A program made the translations under genes and the position numbers. The notes below the pieces were generated by a model that worked only from the letters and a program-made list of their open reading frames with translations, did not search any database and had not been told where the DNA came from. From the NCBI GenBank assembly GCA_017560945.1, contig JAFZDY010000004.1:1-48148 (forward strand): a stretch of DNA of 48,148 bases, read 5' to 3'. This stretch comes from Bacteroidaceae bacterium. Lineage in GTDB: Bacteria; Bacteroidota; Bacteroidia; Bacteroidales; Bacteroidaceae. Positions 8,999-15,296 of the stretch are shown one piece after another. How positions within the stretch are numbered: position 1 is the stretch's first letter; every line of letters begins with the position of its first letter.

Positions 8999-9048
8999 GG
9001 ACCCTCCTCCCTTGCCTCTCCCTTGTGGATGGGTAAGGGGGAGGGTCC
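8999..9048 (+). repeat. C-rich palindromic intergenic repeat
   Basis: Imperfect hairpin: arm 8999-9016 pairs with 9032-9048 over 17 bp with one bulged T and one wobble, around a 15-nt loop. It fills the infB-cvpA gap. The sequence style (CCCTCC...GGAGGG) matches the element at 18922-19064. A weak T-rich stretch (TTTAT) follows, so it could also reduce readthrough. Confidence 0.7.
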
Positions 9049-9057
9049 TTTATAGTT

Positions 9058-9570
9058 ATGGCTGTAGTAGATATTGTAATTCTTGTTTTCATCGGTATAG
9101 GTACCGTGTGGGGTATGACAAAAGGGTTTATCCGTCAACTGTCTTCGTTGGTGGGCCTTGTTGTCGGCTTGTTGGTCGCACGTGCCTTGTTTGTAGAGGT
9201 TGGTGATTGGGTGGCTCCTTCTATTGGAGTGTCAGTGACCATTGCACGCGTATTGGCATTCTTTATGTTGTGGATTGTCGTACCCTTGCTATTCTCACTT
9301 TTTGCCTCTTTTCTCACCAAAGCCTTAAAGGTTGTACACTTAGGTTGGATCAATCGTTGGTTAGGTGGTGGATTGGGTGCCATCAAGTTTATGTTGCTTG
9401 TTGGTATGGCAGCCCAATTGTTGGAGTTTGTGGATACTGAACATGAATTGCTCCCCCAATCAGCCAAGGACGAGTCAGTGCTATATATACCTATGTATGA
9501 TTTCGCAGGTACATTTATCCCTGCAATCAAAGGGGTTAGCCAACAGTTTATCGGTAACGGATTACAGTAA
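9058..9570 (+). CDS. CvpA family membrane protein
   Basis: 170-aa polytopic inner-membrane protein of the CvpA (colicin V production) family. It has about four hydrophobic segments (roughly 4-22, 28-47, 62-88 and 102-122) and a polar C-terminus. The N-terminal VDIVILVFIGIGTVWGMTKG, with a conserved glycine-rich turn after the first helix, is typical. Family members are linked to envelope homeostasis, but the biochemical role is unsettled. It lies 69 bp after infB and may belong to that operon. The next gene, sufB, has its own promoter. Confidence 0.87.
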   Translation: MAVVDIVILVFIGIGTVWGMTKGFIRQLSSLVGLVVGLLVARALFVEVGDWVAPSIGVSVTIARVLAFFMLWIVVPLLFSLFASFLTKALKVVHLGWINRWLGGGLGAIKFMLLVGMAAQLLEFVDTEHELLPQSAKDESVLYIPMYDFAGTFIPAIKGVSQQFIGNGLQ

Positions 9571-9644
9571 CTATCCATATTGAATCTTAATCATTTCTTT
9601 AGGGGAAAAAAAGGATGTCAATGGATGAAACGGGCGAAAAAGGG

Positions 9645-9652
9645 TATCTTTG
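9645..9652 (+). promoter_or_regulatory. -7 box of the suf operon
   Basis: TATCTTTG matches TAnnTTTG. No TTTG is present at the usual -33 spacing. Predicted transcription start is about 9659-9661, giving a leader of about 97 nt before sufB. Confidence 0.5.
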
Positions 9653-9659
9653 TGCACTA

Positions 9660-9756
9660 TTTGATGAGAAGATAACCTTCTTGGTGGAAAAATGTAAACT
9701 GTTGCCCGCATTAAGGTGTTTACTTTCCTGTATATAGGCAACTTTTATATATTGAT
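9660..9756 (+). promoter_or_regulatory. Candidate structured 5' leader of sufB
   Basis: A small hairpin, AGAAG (9667-9671) with CTTCT (9677-9681), is followed by two interleaved pairings: GTAAAC (9694-9699) with GTTTAC (9718-9723), and GTTGCC (9701-9706) with GGCAAC (9737-9742). The order A-B-A'-B' is that of a pseudoknot or of two mutually exclusive stems. The pairings are visible. A regulatory role, for example in response to iron or cluster status, is a guess. Confidence 0.35.
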
Positions 9757-11226
9757 ATGGAGGAAAAGAAAGATAACGAAGAAAAGAATAAATACGTAAA
9801 AGAACTTACGCAAGAGAAGTACAAGTATGGCTTCACTACGGATGTTCATACGGAAATCATAGAGAAGGGACTGAGCGAGGATGTTGTCCGACTCATTTCG
9901 GCTAAGAAACAGGAACCGGAGTGGTTGCTCGAGTTTCGTCTAAAAGCATATCGTCATTGGTTGACTATGGAGATGCCCACATGGGCACATCTCGATATTC
10001 CTGAAATTGATTATCAGGCTATTTCGTATTATGCCGACCCTACAGCGCAGAAGAAGGATGCACCTAAGAGTCTCGATGAGGTAGATCCCGAATTGTTGAA
10101 GACATTCGATAAATTGGGCATCCCCTTGGAAGAACAGATGGCTCTGAGTGGTATGGCTGTAGATGCCGTAATGGATTCCGTGTCGGTGAAGACCACCTTC
10201 AAGGAAACACTCATGGAGAAGGGAATTATTTTCTGCTCCATAAGCGAGGCTGTACGCGAGCACCCTGATTTGGTGCAAAAGTACCTTGGTTCAGTAGTGC
10301 CTTATCGTGATAACTTCTTTGCCGCACTGAACTCAGCCGTCTTCAGCGATGGCTCGTTTGTGTATATACCCAAGGGAGTTCGTTGTCCCATGGAGTTGAG
10401 TACCTATTTCCGTATCAATGCTGCAAATACAGGTCAGTTCGAACGTACACTCATTGTGGCAGATGACGAAAGTTACGTGTCGTATCTTGAAGGATGTACA
10501 GCTCCTATGCGTGACGAGAATCAGTTGCATGCTGCTATTGTGGAGATTGTGGTACACGATCGAGCAGAAGTGAAGTATAGTACCGTACAGAACTGGTACC
10601 CAGGTGATGCGGAAGGAAAGGGTGGAGTATATAACTTTGTAACCAAGCGTGGTCATTGCAAGGGCGTAGACAGTAAACTTTCATGGACACAGGTTGAGAC
10701 TGGCTCGGCCATCACATGGAAGTATCCCTCATGTATCCTTTCGGGCGACAATTCTCAAGCAGAGTTCTATAGCGTGGCTGTCACAAACAACTATCAACAA
10801 GCTGATACAGGTACAAAGATGATACACCTTGGACGCAATACCAAGAGTACCATCATCAGTAAGGGTATTTCGGCAGGAAAGAGCCAGAACTCCTACCGTG
10901 GTTTGGTGCGTGTGGCAGAAAAGGCCGATGGAGCGCGTAACTATAGCCAATGTGATTCGCTCCTTTTGGGTAGTCAATGTGGTGCGCATACATTCCCTTA
11001 CATGGATATTCGCAACGAGACGGCTATTGTAGAGCACGAGGCTACAACCTCGAAGATTAGTGAGGACCAACTCTTTTACTGTAACCAACGAGGTATCAGT
11101 ACTGAAGATTCTATTGGCCTCATCGTCAATGGTTATGCCAAGGAGGTAATCAACAAACTACCTATGGAGTTTGCCGTAGAGGCTCAGAAACTCCTCTCCA
11201 TCTCGTTGGAGGGAAGTGTGGGATAA
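9757..11226 (+). CDS. sufB: Fe-S cluster assembly scaffold SufB
   Basis: 489-aa core subunit of the SufBCD scaffold, on which Fe-S clusters are built from sulphur delivered by the SufS system. The beta-helix core carries [16 protein letters not shown] and the conserved Cys408 in [11 protein letters not shown], matching the cluster/sulphur-accepting cysteine of E. coli SufB. The C-terminal helical part ([20 protein letters not shown] to the end) contacts SufC. The N-terminal 15 residues are very acidic/basic. It is the first gene of sufBCD, and no SufR- or IscR-like regulator is adjacent. Confidence 0.97.
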   Translation: MEEKKDNEEKNKYVKELTQEKYKYGFTTDVHTEIIEKGLSEDVVRLISAKKQEPEWLLEFRLKAYRHWLTMEMPTWAHLDIPEIDYQAISYYADPTAQKKDAPKSLDEVDPELLKTFDKLGIPLEEQMALSGMAVDAVMDSVSVKTTFKETLMEKGIIFCSISEAVREHPDLVQKYLGSVVPYRDNFFAALNSAVFSDGSFVYIPKGVRCPMELSTYFRINAANTGQFERTLIVADDESYVSYLEGCTAPMRDENQLHAAIVEIVVHDRAEVKYSTVQNWYPGDAEGKGGVYNFVTKRGHCKGVDSKLSWTQVETGSAITWKYPSCILSGDNSQAEFYSVAVTNNYQQADTGTKMIHLGRNTKSTIISKGISAGKSQNSYRGLVRVAEKADGARNYSQCDSLLLGSQCGAHTFPYMDIRNETAIVEHEATTSKISEDQLFYCNQRGISTEDSIGLIVNGYAKEVINKLPMEFAVEAQKLLSISLEGSVG

Positions 11227-11304
11227 GTTCAAGTACAAAGTACCATTTACGAAGTACATTCATGGTGTCGGTAAATGGTATGTAGTATTCGCTAAATTAT
11301 AAAT

Positions 11305-11327
11305 TGTACATGGTAAATTGTAAATGA
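11305..11327 (+). repeat. Intergenic 23-bp repeat, copy ahead of sufC
   Basis: Exact copy of 6058-6080, again ending 4 bp before an ATG (sufC at 11332). The rest of the 105-bp sufB-sufC gap (11227-11304) is made of related AAGTAC/TAAATG/AAATTGTA words. Confidence 0.85.
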
Positions 11328-11331
11328 GACT

Positions 11332-12084
11332 ATGTTAGAAATAAAAGATTTACATGCCAGCATCAATGGCAAAGAGATATTGAAGGGCATCAACCTAACC
11401 ATCCGCGATGGCGAAGTGCATGCCTTGATGGGGCAGAATGGTGCAGGTAAGAGTACACTGAGCAATGTGCTCGTGGGACATCCTGCCTACGAAGTGACTA
11501 AGGGAAGCATCATCTTCAATGGTAAGGATTTATTGGAAATGAGTCCTGAAGACCGTGCACACGAAGGAATCTTCCTCTCATTCCAGCATCCTGTGGAGAT
11601 TCCTGGTGTAAGCATGGTGAACTTTATGCGAGCAGCAGTGAACGAACAGCGTAAATATAAAGGTCAACCCGCCCTTACTGCCAGTGAGTTCTTGAAACTC
11701 ATGCGCGAAAAACGTGCCATCGTGGAGTTGGATGGCAAGTTGGCTAACCGTAGTGTAAACGAAGGCTTTAGCGGTGGTGAGAAGAAACGCAACGAAATCT
11801 TCCAGATGGCTATGTTGGAACCGACTTTCGCCATTCTTGACGAAACAGACTCAGGCCTCGATGTGGATGCCCTCCGCATTGTAGCTGAAGGATTCAACAA
11901 ACTGCGTACTCCACAAACCAGTGCTATGGTCATCACTCACTACCAACGTTTGTTGGATTACTTGAAGCCCGACATTGTGCACGTTCTGCTTAACGGCCGC
12001 ATAGTCAAGACTGGTGGTCCTGACTTGGCCCAAAAGATAGAATCCCGCGGCTTCGATTGGATAAAGCAAGAGGTAAACGGGTAA
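11332..12084 (+). CDS. sufC: Fe-S cluster assembly ATPase SufC
   Basis: 250-aa ABC-type ATPase that drives conformational change in the SufBCD scaffold. Walker A is GQNGAGKST at 34-42, the Q-loop SFQHP at 83-87, the ABC signature FSGGE at 146-150, and Walker B AILDE at 167-171 followed by TDSGLD. The SufC-specific GEKKRNEI stretch is present. It lies between sufB and a GxxExxY cassette that separates it from its partner sufD. Confidence 0.97.
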   Translation: MLEIKDLHASINGKEILKGINLTIRDGEVHALMGQNGAGKSTLSNVLVGHPAYEVTKGSIIFNGKDLLEMSPEDRAHEGIFLSFQHPVEIPGVSMVNFMRAAVNEQRKYKGQPALTASEFLKLMREKRAIVELDGKLANRSVNEGFSGGEKKRNEIFQMAMLEPTFAILDETDSGLDVDALRIVAEGFNKLRTPQTSAMVITHYQRLLDYLKPDIVHVLLNGRIVKTGGPDLAQKIESRGFDWIKQEVNG

Positions 12085-12102
12085 AAAACTTCTTAATAAT
12101 AA

Positions 12103-12133
12103 TTAGGCGCGGATTACGCGGATTACACGGATT
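12103..12133 (+). repeat. Left inverted end of the GxxExxY cassette
   Basis: 31 bp containing GGATTACGC, GGATTACAC and GGATTA in tandem (9-bp period). Its reverse complement matches 12501-12531 at 30 of 31 positions. Confidence 0.92.
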
Positions 12134-12136
12134 AAT

Positions 12137-12520
12137 ATGTTGCATGAAGAATTGACGAGTGATATACTGAAAGCTTTTTACGAAGTGCATAAAGTATTGG
12201 GATTTGGCTTCTTGGAACAAGTTTATCAGAATGCCCTTTATAAAGAGTTGTCTGACAATCGAATGAAAGTAGAATGCCAAAAAGAAATTTTGGTGCACTA
12301 CAAAGGTGAATGTGTTGGTAGATATGTTGCTGATATGGTCGTCAATAATTCTGTTATTTTAGAGTTAAAAGCTGTTCAGACTTTGAAGGTTGAACATGAA
12401 TGGCAACTGATTAATTATTTAAAAGCTACAGGAATTGAAGTGGGATTGTTGTTAAATTTTGGTCATAGTGCAGAATTTAAAAGGAAAGTTTTCACAAGTA
12501 AATCCGTGAAATCCGCGTAA
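12137..12520 (+). CDS. GxxExxY protein (PD-(D/E)XK nuclease-fold)
   Basis: 127-aa member of the GxxExxY family (PDDEXK_3 type). The name motif is intact: G24-x-x-E27-x-x-Y30. The nuclease-fold core is complete, with E27 on helix 1, D66 in VADMVV and the E76-L-K78 dyad in ILELKAV, followed by the usual EWQLINYLKATG helix (88-99). Function of the family is not established; the conserved residues suggest an active metal-dependent nuclease. The last six residues and the stop codon (KSVKSA) are encoded by the right inverted end. The gene sits between sufC and sufD in the same orientation and is read here as an inserted passenger rather than a Suf component. Confidence 0.9.
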   Translation: MLHEELTSDILKAFYEVHKVLGFGFLEQVYQNALYKELSDNRMKVECQKEILVHYKGECVGRYVADMVVNNSVILELKAVQTLKVEHEWQLINYLKATGIEVGLLLNFGHSAEFKRKVFTSKSVKSA

Positions 12521-12531
12521 TCCGCGCCTAA
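12501..12531 (-). repeat. Right inverted end of the GxxExxY cassette
   Basis: Three tandem words of the type AATCCGYGW (9-bp period). It overlaps the 3' end of the ORF and provides its TAA stop at 12518-12520. One mismatch to the left end, at 12509. Confidence 0.92.
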
Positions 12532-12542
12532 AAGAATAATTT

Positions 12543-13883
12543 ATGAATTCAGAAAAACAATATATAGAACTCTTTGAACAGTGTGGAGAGATGATTGCCA
12601 AGCATAGTGCTTCGGCAATGAATACCCTCCGTGCCAAGGCGTTCGAGGACTTCCAACGATTGGGATTCCCCACTCGAAAGGACGAGGCATACAAGTACAC
12701 CGATGTCAGCAAATCATTTGCACCTGACTATGGGTTGAATCTCAATCGGTTGGATATACCCGTCAATCCTTACGATGCTTTCAAGTGTGATGTGCCCAAC
12801 ATGAGTACGTCACTCTACTTTATGGTGAACGATACGTTCTATGTAAAGGAAGAACAACGCCACTTGCCCGAAGGTGTAATTCTCTGTAGTTTGAAAGAAG
12901 CGGCAGAGAAATATTCTGAGATAGTATGCAGGCATTATGGGAAGTTGGCCGACACAAGTACGGATGGTGTGGTCGCTCTTAATACGATGTTGGCACAAGA
13001 TGGCTTATTCCTATATGTACCCAAGGGAAGTGTGGTGGACAAACCCATTCAATTGGTCAACATCCTGCGAGCAGATGTCAACTTTATGGTCAATCGTCGC
13101 GTACTTATCGTATTGGAAGATGGAGCTCAAGCCCGTTTGTTGATGTGCGACCATGCCATGGATAAGGTGGACTTCCTGGCAACACAAGTTGTAGAAGCAT
13201 TTGTGGGTACAGGAGCCACTCTTGACCTCTATGAATTGGAGGAGACCACTACGGCTACTCACCGTTTCAGCCATCTGTATGTACATCAGGAGGCAGATAG
13301 CAACGTCTTGCTTGGAGGCATTACCCTTCATAACGGATTGACTCGCAATACCACACACGTCACCCTTGCTGGACGTGGTGCACACATCGACCTCAGCGGT
13401 ATGGTCATTGCCGACAAGCATCAGCACGTGGATAACCATACATTCATTGATCATCGTGTCAGTGATTGTACCAGTAGCGAACTCTTCAAGTATGTTCTCG
13501 ACGATAGTGCCACGGGAGCCTTTGCTGGTAAAGTGCTCGTTCGCGAAGGGGCGCAACGTACTGCATCCGAACAGACCAACCGCAACCTTTGTGTGACTCG
13601 CGAGGCACGTATGTACACCCAACCCCAATTGGAAATCTATGCCGATGATGTAAAGTGTAGCCATGGAGCCACCGTGGGGCAACTTGACGAGAATGCCCTC
13701 TTCTACATGCGCCAGCGTGGTATCAGTGAGCGCGAAGCCCGCTTGCTCCTTATGTTTGCCTTTGTGGGTGATGTGGTGGATCGTATTCGTCTCGATGCCC
13801 TTCGCGACCGCCTGCACCTACTTGTCGAGAAACGTTTTCGTGGCGAGATGGGTAAGTGTCAAGGATGCACCATGTGTAAGTGA
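12543..13883 (+). CDS. sufD: Fe-S cluster assembly protein SufD
   Basis: 446-aa SufB paralogue that completes the SufBC2D scaffold. It has an N-terminal helical region (PTRKDEAYKYTDV), a beta-helix core (GAHIDLSGMVIADKHQHVDNHT; RTASEQTNRNLC) and the C-terminal block CSHGATVGQLDENALFYMRQRG with the SufC-binding helices. The last ten residues form a C-x2-C-x2-C cluster (C439, C442, C445) that the E. coli protein lacks. The ATG at 12543 is 11 bp after the inserted GxxExxY cassette. A hairpin 80 bp after the stop probably ends the sufBCD transcript. Confidence 0.95.
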   Translation: MNSEKQYIELFEQCGEMIAKHSASAMNTLRAKAFEDFQRLGFPTRKDEAYKYTDVSKSFAPDYGLNLNRLDIPVNPYDAFKCDVPNMSTSLYFMVNDTFYVKEEQRHLPEGVILCSLKEAAEKYSEIVCRHYGKLADTSTDGVVALNTMLAQDGLFLYVPKGSVVDKPIQLVNILRADVNFMVNRRVLIVLEDGAQARLLMCDHAMDKVDFLATQVVEAFVGTGATLDLYELEETTTATHRFSHLYVHQEADSNVLLGGITLHNGLTRNTTHVTLAGRGAHIDLSGMVIADKHQHVDNHTFIDHRVSDCTSSELFKYVLDDSATGAFAGKVLVREGAQRTASEQTNRNLCVTREARMYTQPQLEIYADDVKCSHGATVGQLDENALFYMRQRGISEREARLLLMFAFVGDVVDRIRLDALRDRLHLLVEKRFRGEMGKCQGCTMCK

Positions 13884-13962
13884 TAAATACATAGGAGGAA
13901 ATTCTTCTTATAGTCACTCGTCACTTATTATACCGAATTTACGTTTTGTAGAATAATAGAAA

Positions 13963-14000
13963 AAGAGTCAGGAAGCACCTCACGGTGGCTCCTGACTCTT
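13963..14000 (+). terminator. Hairpin after sufD
   Basis: Arms AAGAGTCAGGA (13963-13973) and TCCTGACTCTT (13990-14000) pair over 11 bp, with an inner ACC/GGT stem around TCAC. A second small hairpin, GTGCA/TGCAC, follows at 14001-14013. There is no long U run, so termination efficiency is uncertain. It separates sufBCD from the separately promoted sufS unit. Confidence 0.6.
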
Positions 14001-14046
14001 GTGCATTCTGCACATAATTAAACTAAAACTCAAAAAAGTATCGACG

Positions 14047-14206
14047 AGTCAACGTTCTCCTAAAATAACGTATCATTCAGTCAACCTCGATTATAAATTA
14101 GGTAAAATGTAGTCAACCAGAATTATCAAACTACATTTTTATTAAAATCTTCAAATTTGACAAAACTCATTGATAGTCAGTCAAAATTAGTACTCCTAAA
14201 AATTCC
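14047..14206. repeat. Degenerate 32-bp tandem repeat (AGTCAAC units)
   Basis: AGTCAAC occurs at 14047, 14079 and 14111, exactly 32 bp apart. AGTCAG appears at 14175, two periods later (the unit at 14143 has decayed). Units 2, 3 and 5 also share ATTA at the same internal offset. No coding potential. Confidence 0.6.
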
Positions 14207-14337
14207 GTTTAAGAGATACTCGAGTACCAGCTAAGTGGTACTCGAGTACCAACGTGACAGTACTACAGTACTTCTTATGTAGTACTGCAGTATCAGTTAA
14301 GTGGGATTCTGGTACTTATTAAGAGTATTCTGATGAC
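14195..14337. repeat. 22-bp tandem repeat array with palindromic cores
   Basis: Units begin at 14195, 14217, 14239, 14261, 14283 and 14305, an exact 22-bp period, with a partial unit at about 14326. The consensus is roughly TACTCGAGTACC followed by nnYTAAGTGG. The first half is a palindrome (TACTCGAGTA, TACTACAGTA, TACTGCAGTA) whose centre varies between units. It lies immediately after the 32-bp repeat and directly before simple repeats. No ORF or recognised protein site. Confidence 0.75.
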
Positions 14338-14694
14338 ACAAAATTTAAAATTCAAAAATCAATATTCAAAGTTCAATACGAGCGAAGCCCTCATCAAGCT
14401 ACGCAAGTCAAAGCTCATGGCTCTGCACTCTTTTATTTTTTAATTCTTAATTAATTTCTCCCCACAAAATTATTGAAACGTAGAAGAAAAATCGAAGAAA
14501 AAATCAAAATCGTATTTTTTGATGCAAATTGTATGATTTCAGGAGACTCGATTTTTGAAAAATGGGATTTTTGCCTGTTTCTTGACAATTTTCAAGAGGA
14601 AGGTTTTCAAAGAAAGAAATGATATGAAATGCTTGGAAGGGGGAATGCAAACCCTAAAAATGGTGTAAAATTATCGAATTACCACATCGGATTG
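14338..14694. other. Non-coding AT-rich spacer before the sufS unit
   Basis: It contains a copy of the 19-bp simple-repeat word (14351-14369, identical to 1189-1207) and A/T-rich sequence with local inverted words such as AAAAATCGA/TCGATTTTT. I see no ORF, tRNA or convincing hairpin terminator here. Confidence 0.6.
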
Positions 14695-14725
14695 TTTGTT
14701 TTTAGGGGACAAACTCTTACCTTTG
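14695..14725 (+). promoter_or_regulatory. Promoter of the unknown protein-sufS unit
   Basis: TTTG (14695-14698), 19-bp spacer, TACCTTTG (14718-14725): a full match to the Bacteroidetes consensus. Start predicted near 14732. It shows that sufS is transcribed separately from sufBCD. Confidence 0.85.
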
Positions 14726-14781
14726 CACAATAGAAAGATGTAGTAATGGGAGATGTTGTCTCTTAAAATGTATCACTATTT

Positions 14782-15288
14782 ATGTTCGCAATTATTATGG
14801 GCTTTTATTTAATGGTATTTGATGTGGACGTTGCACCCAAGACAAAGACGAAATTCTTGCAATGGTTCGAAGAGGTCACAGATTGGAAGGAAGAGGATAT
14901 GTATAATGATATCACCATCTCTACTCCTCCTATCCAACAATGGTTTTATGAGATGATAAAGACCTATCCTCCCATGAATGGAAAGTTCTCTCCCACCGAC
15001 GAAGAACTGGTAGAAATTGAAGGCTTGGAGGAGCGCACAACGGATTACTCCATAGGCGAGTCCTTTATCTATATGGGCTTTGCTTGGTCGGTGGCAGACA
15101 AGGCCTACGATGCTGTCGTCGAAACAGCCTTCAAATTAGGTTTGGGAGTTTTCTATTTGGGTACATCTGAGGAGGACCTGATGATTATGCTGCCCGATGA
15201 TACACTGATGACTGACCCAGAGCCGGAAAGCAAGATACCTGCCAAGAAAAGTCTTTGGGACAGAGTAAAACAATTTTTTAGCAAATAG
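14782..15288 (+). CDS. Conserved protein of unknown function upstream of sufS
   Basis: 168-aa soluble protein with no signal peptide. It resembles a widely scattered bacterial family of about 160 residues with the motif series VFDxxxAPK...F..WF (12-29), TPPIQQWFYEM (48-58), PPMNGKFSP (62-70) and TDYSIGESFIYMGFAWS (87-103). I know no function for that family. A second ATG at 14797 (MGFYLMVFD) matches the usual N-terminus better and may be the true start. A basic tail ends the protein. It is only 8 bp upstream of sufS and shares its promoter, so translational coupling is likely; a role in sulphur transfer is speculation. Confidence 0.8.
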   Translation: MFAIIMGFYLMVFDVDVAPKTKTKFLQWFEEVTDWKEEDMYNDITISTPPIQQWFYEMIKTYPPMNGKFSPTDEELVEIEGLEERTTDYSIGESFIYMGFAWSVADKAYDAVVETAFKLGLGVFYLGTSEEDLMIMLPDDTLMTDPEPESKIPAKKSLWDRVKQFFSK

Positions 15289-15296
15289 AGAAACTG

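Larger units (their letters stand above)
12103..12531 (+). mobile_element. GxxExxY cassette with 31-bp inverted ends, inserted between sufC and sufD
   Basis: A 429-bp unit made only of one ORF and its inverted ends. Left end 12103-12133 and right end 12501-12531 are inverted copies with 30 of 31 positions identical. Each end is three tandem 9-bp words of the type GGATTACRC. The ORF starts 3 bp after the left end and stops inside the right end. The sequence is visibly more AT-rich than sufC and sufD. AATAAT occurs 2-3 bp outside both ends (12095-12100 and 12535-12540), a possible but weak target duplication. It is oriented with the operon. Mobility is inferred from structure; no transposase other than the encoded nuclease-fold protein is present. 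Confidence 0.75.

Noticed and set aside
12137-12520. GxxExxY protein as a new Suf subunit
   Set aside because: The inverted ends and AT-rich composition indicate an inserted unit, and the family occurs in many unrelated contexts.
13011-13817. 268-codon antisense ORF over sufD
   Set aside because: It is a shadow of the SufD core.
14047-14337. CRISPR array
   Set aside because: The periods of 32 and 22 bp are too short for repeat plus spacer, the units drift, and no cas genes are present.
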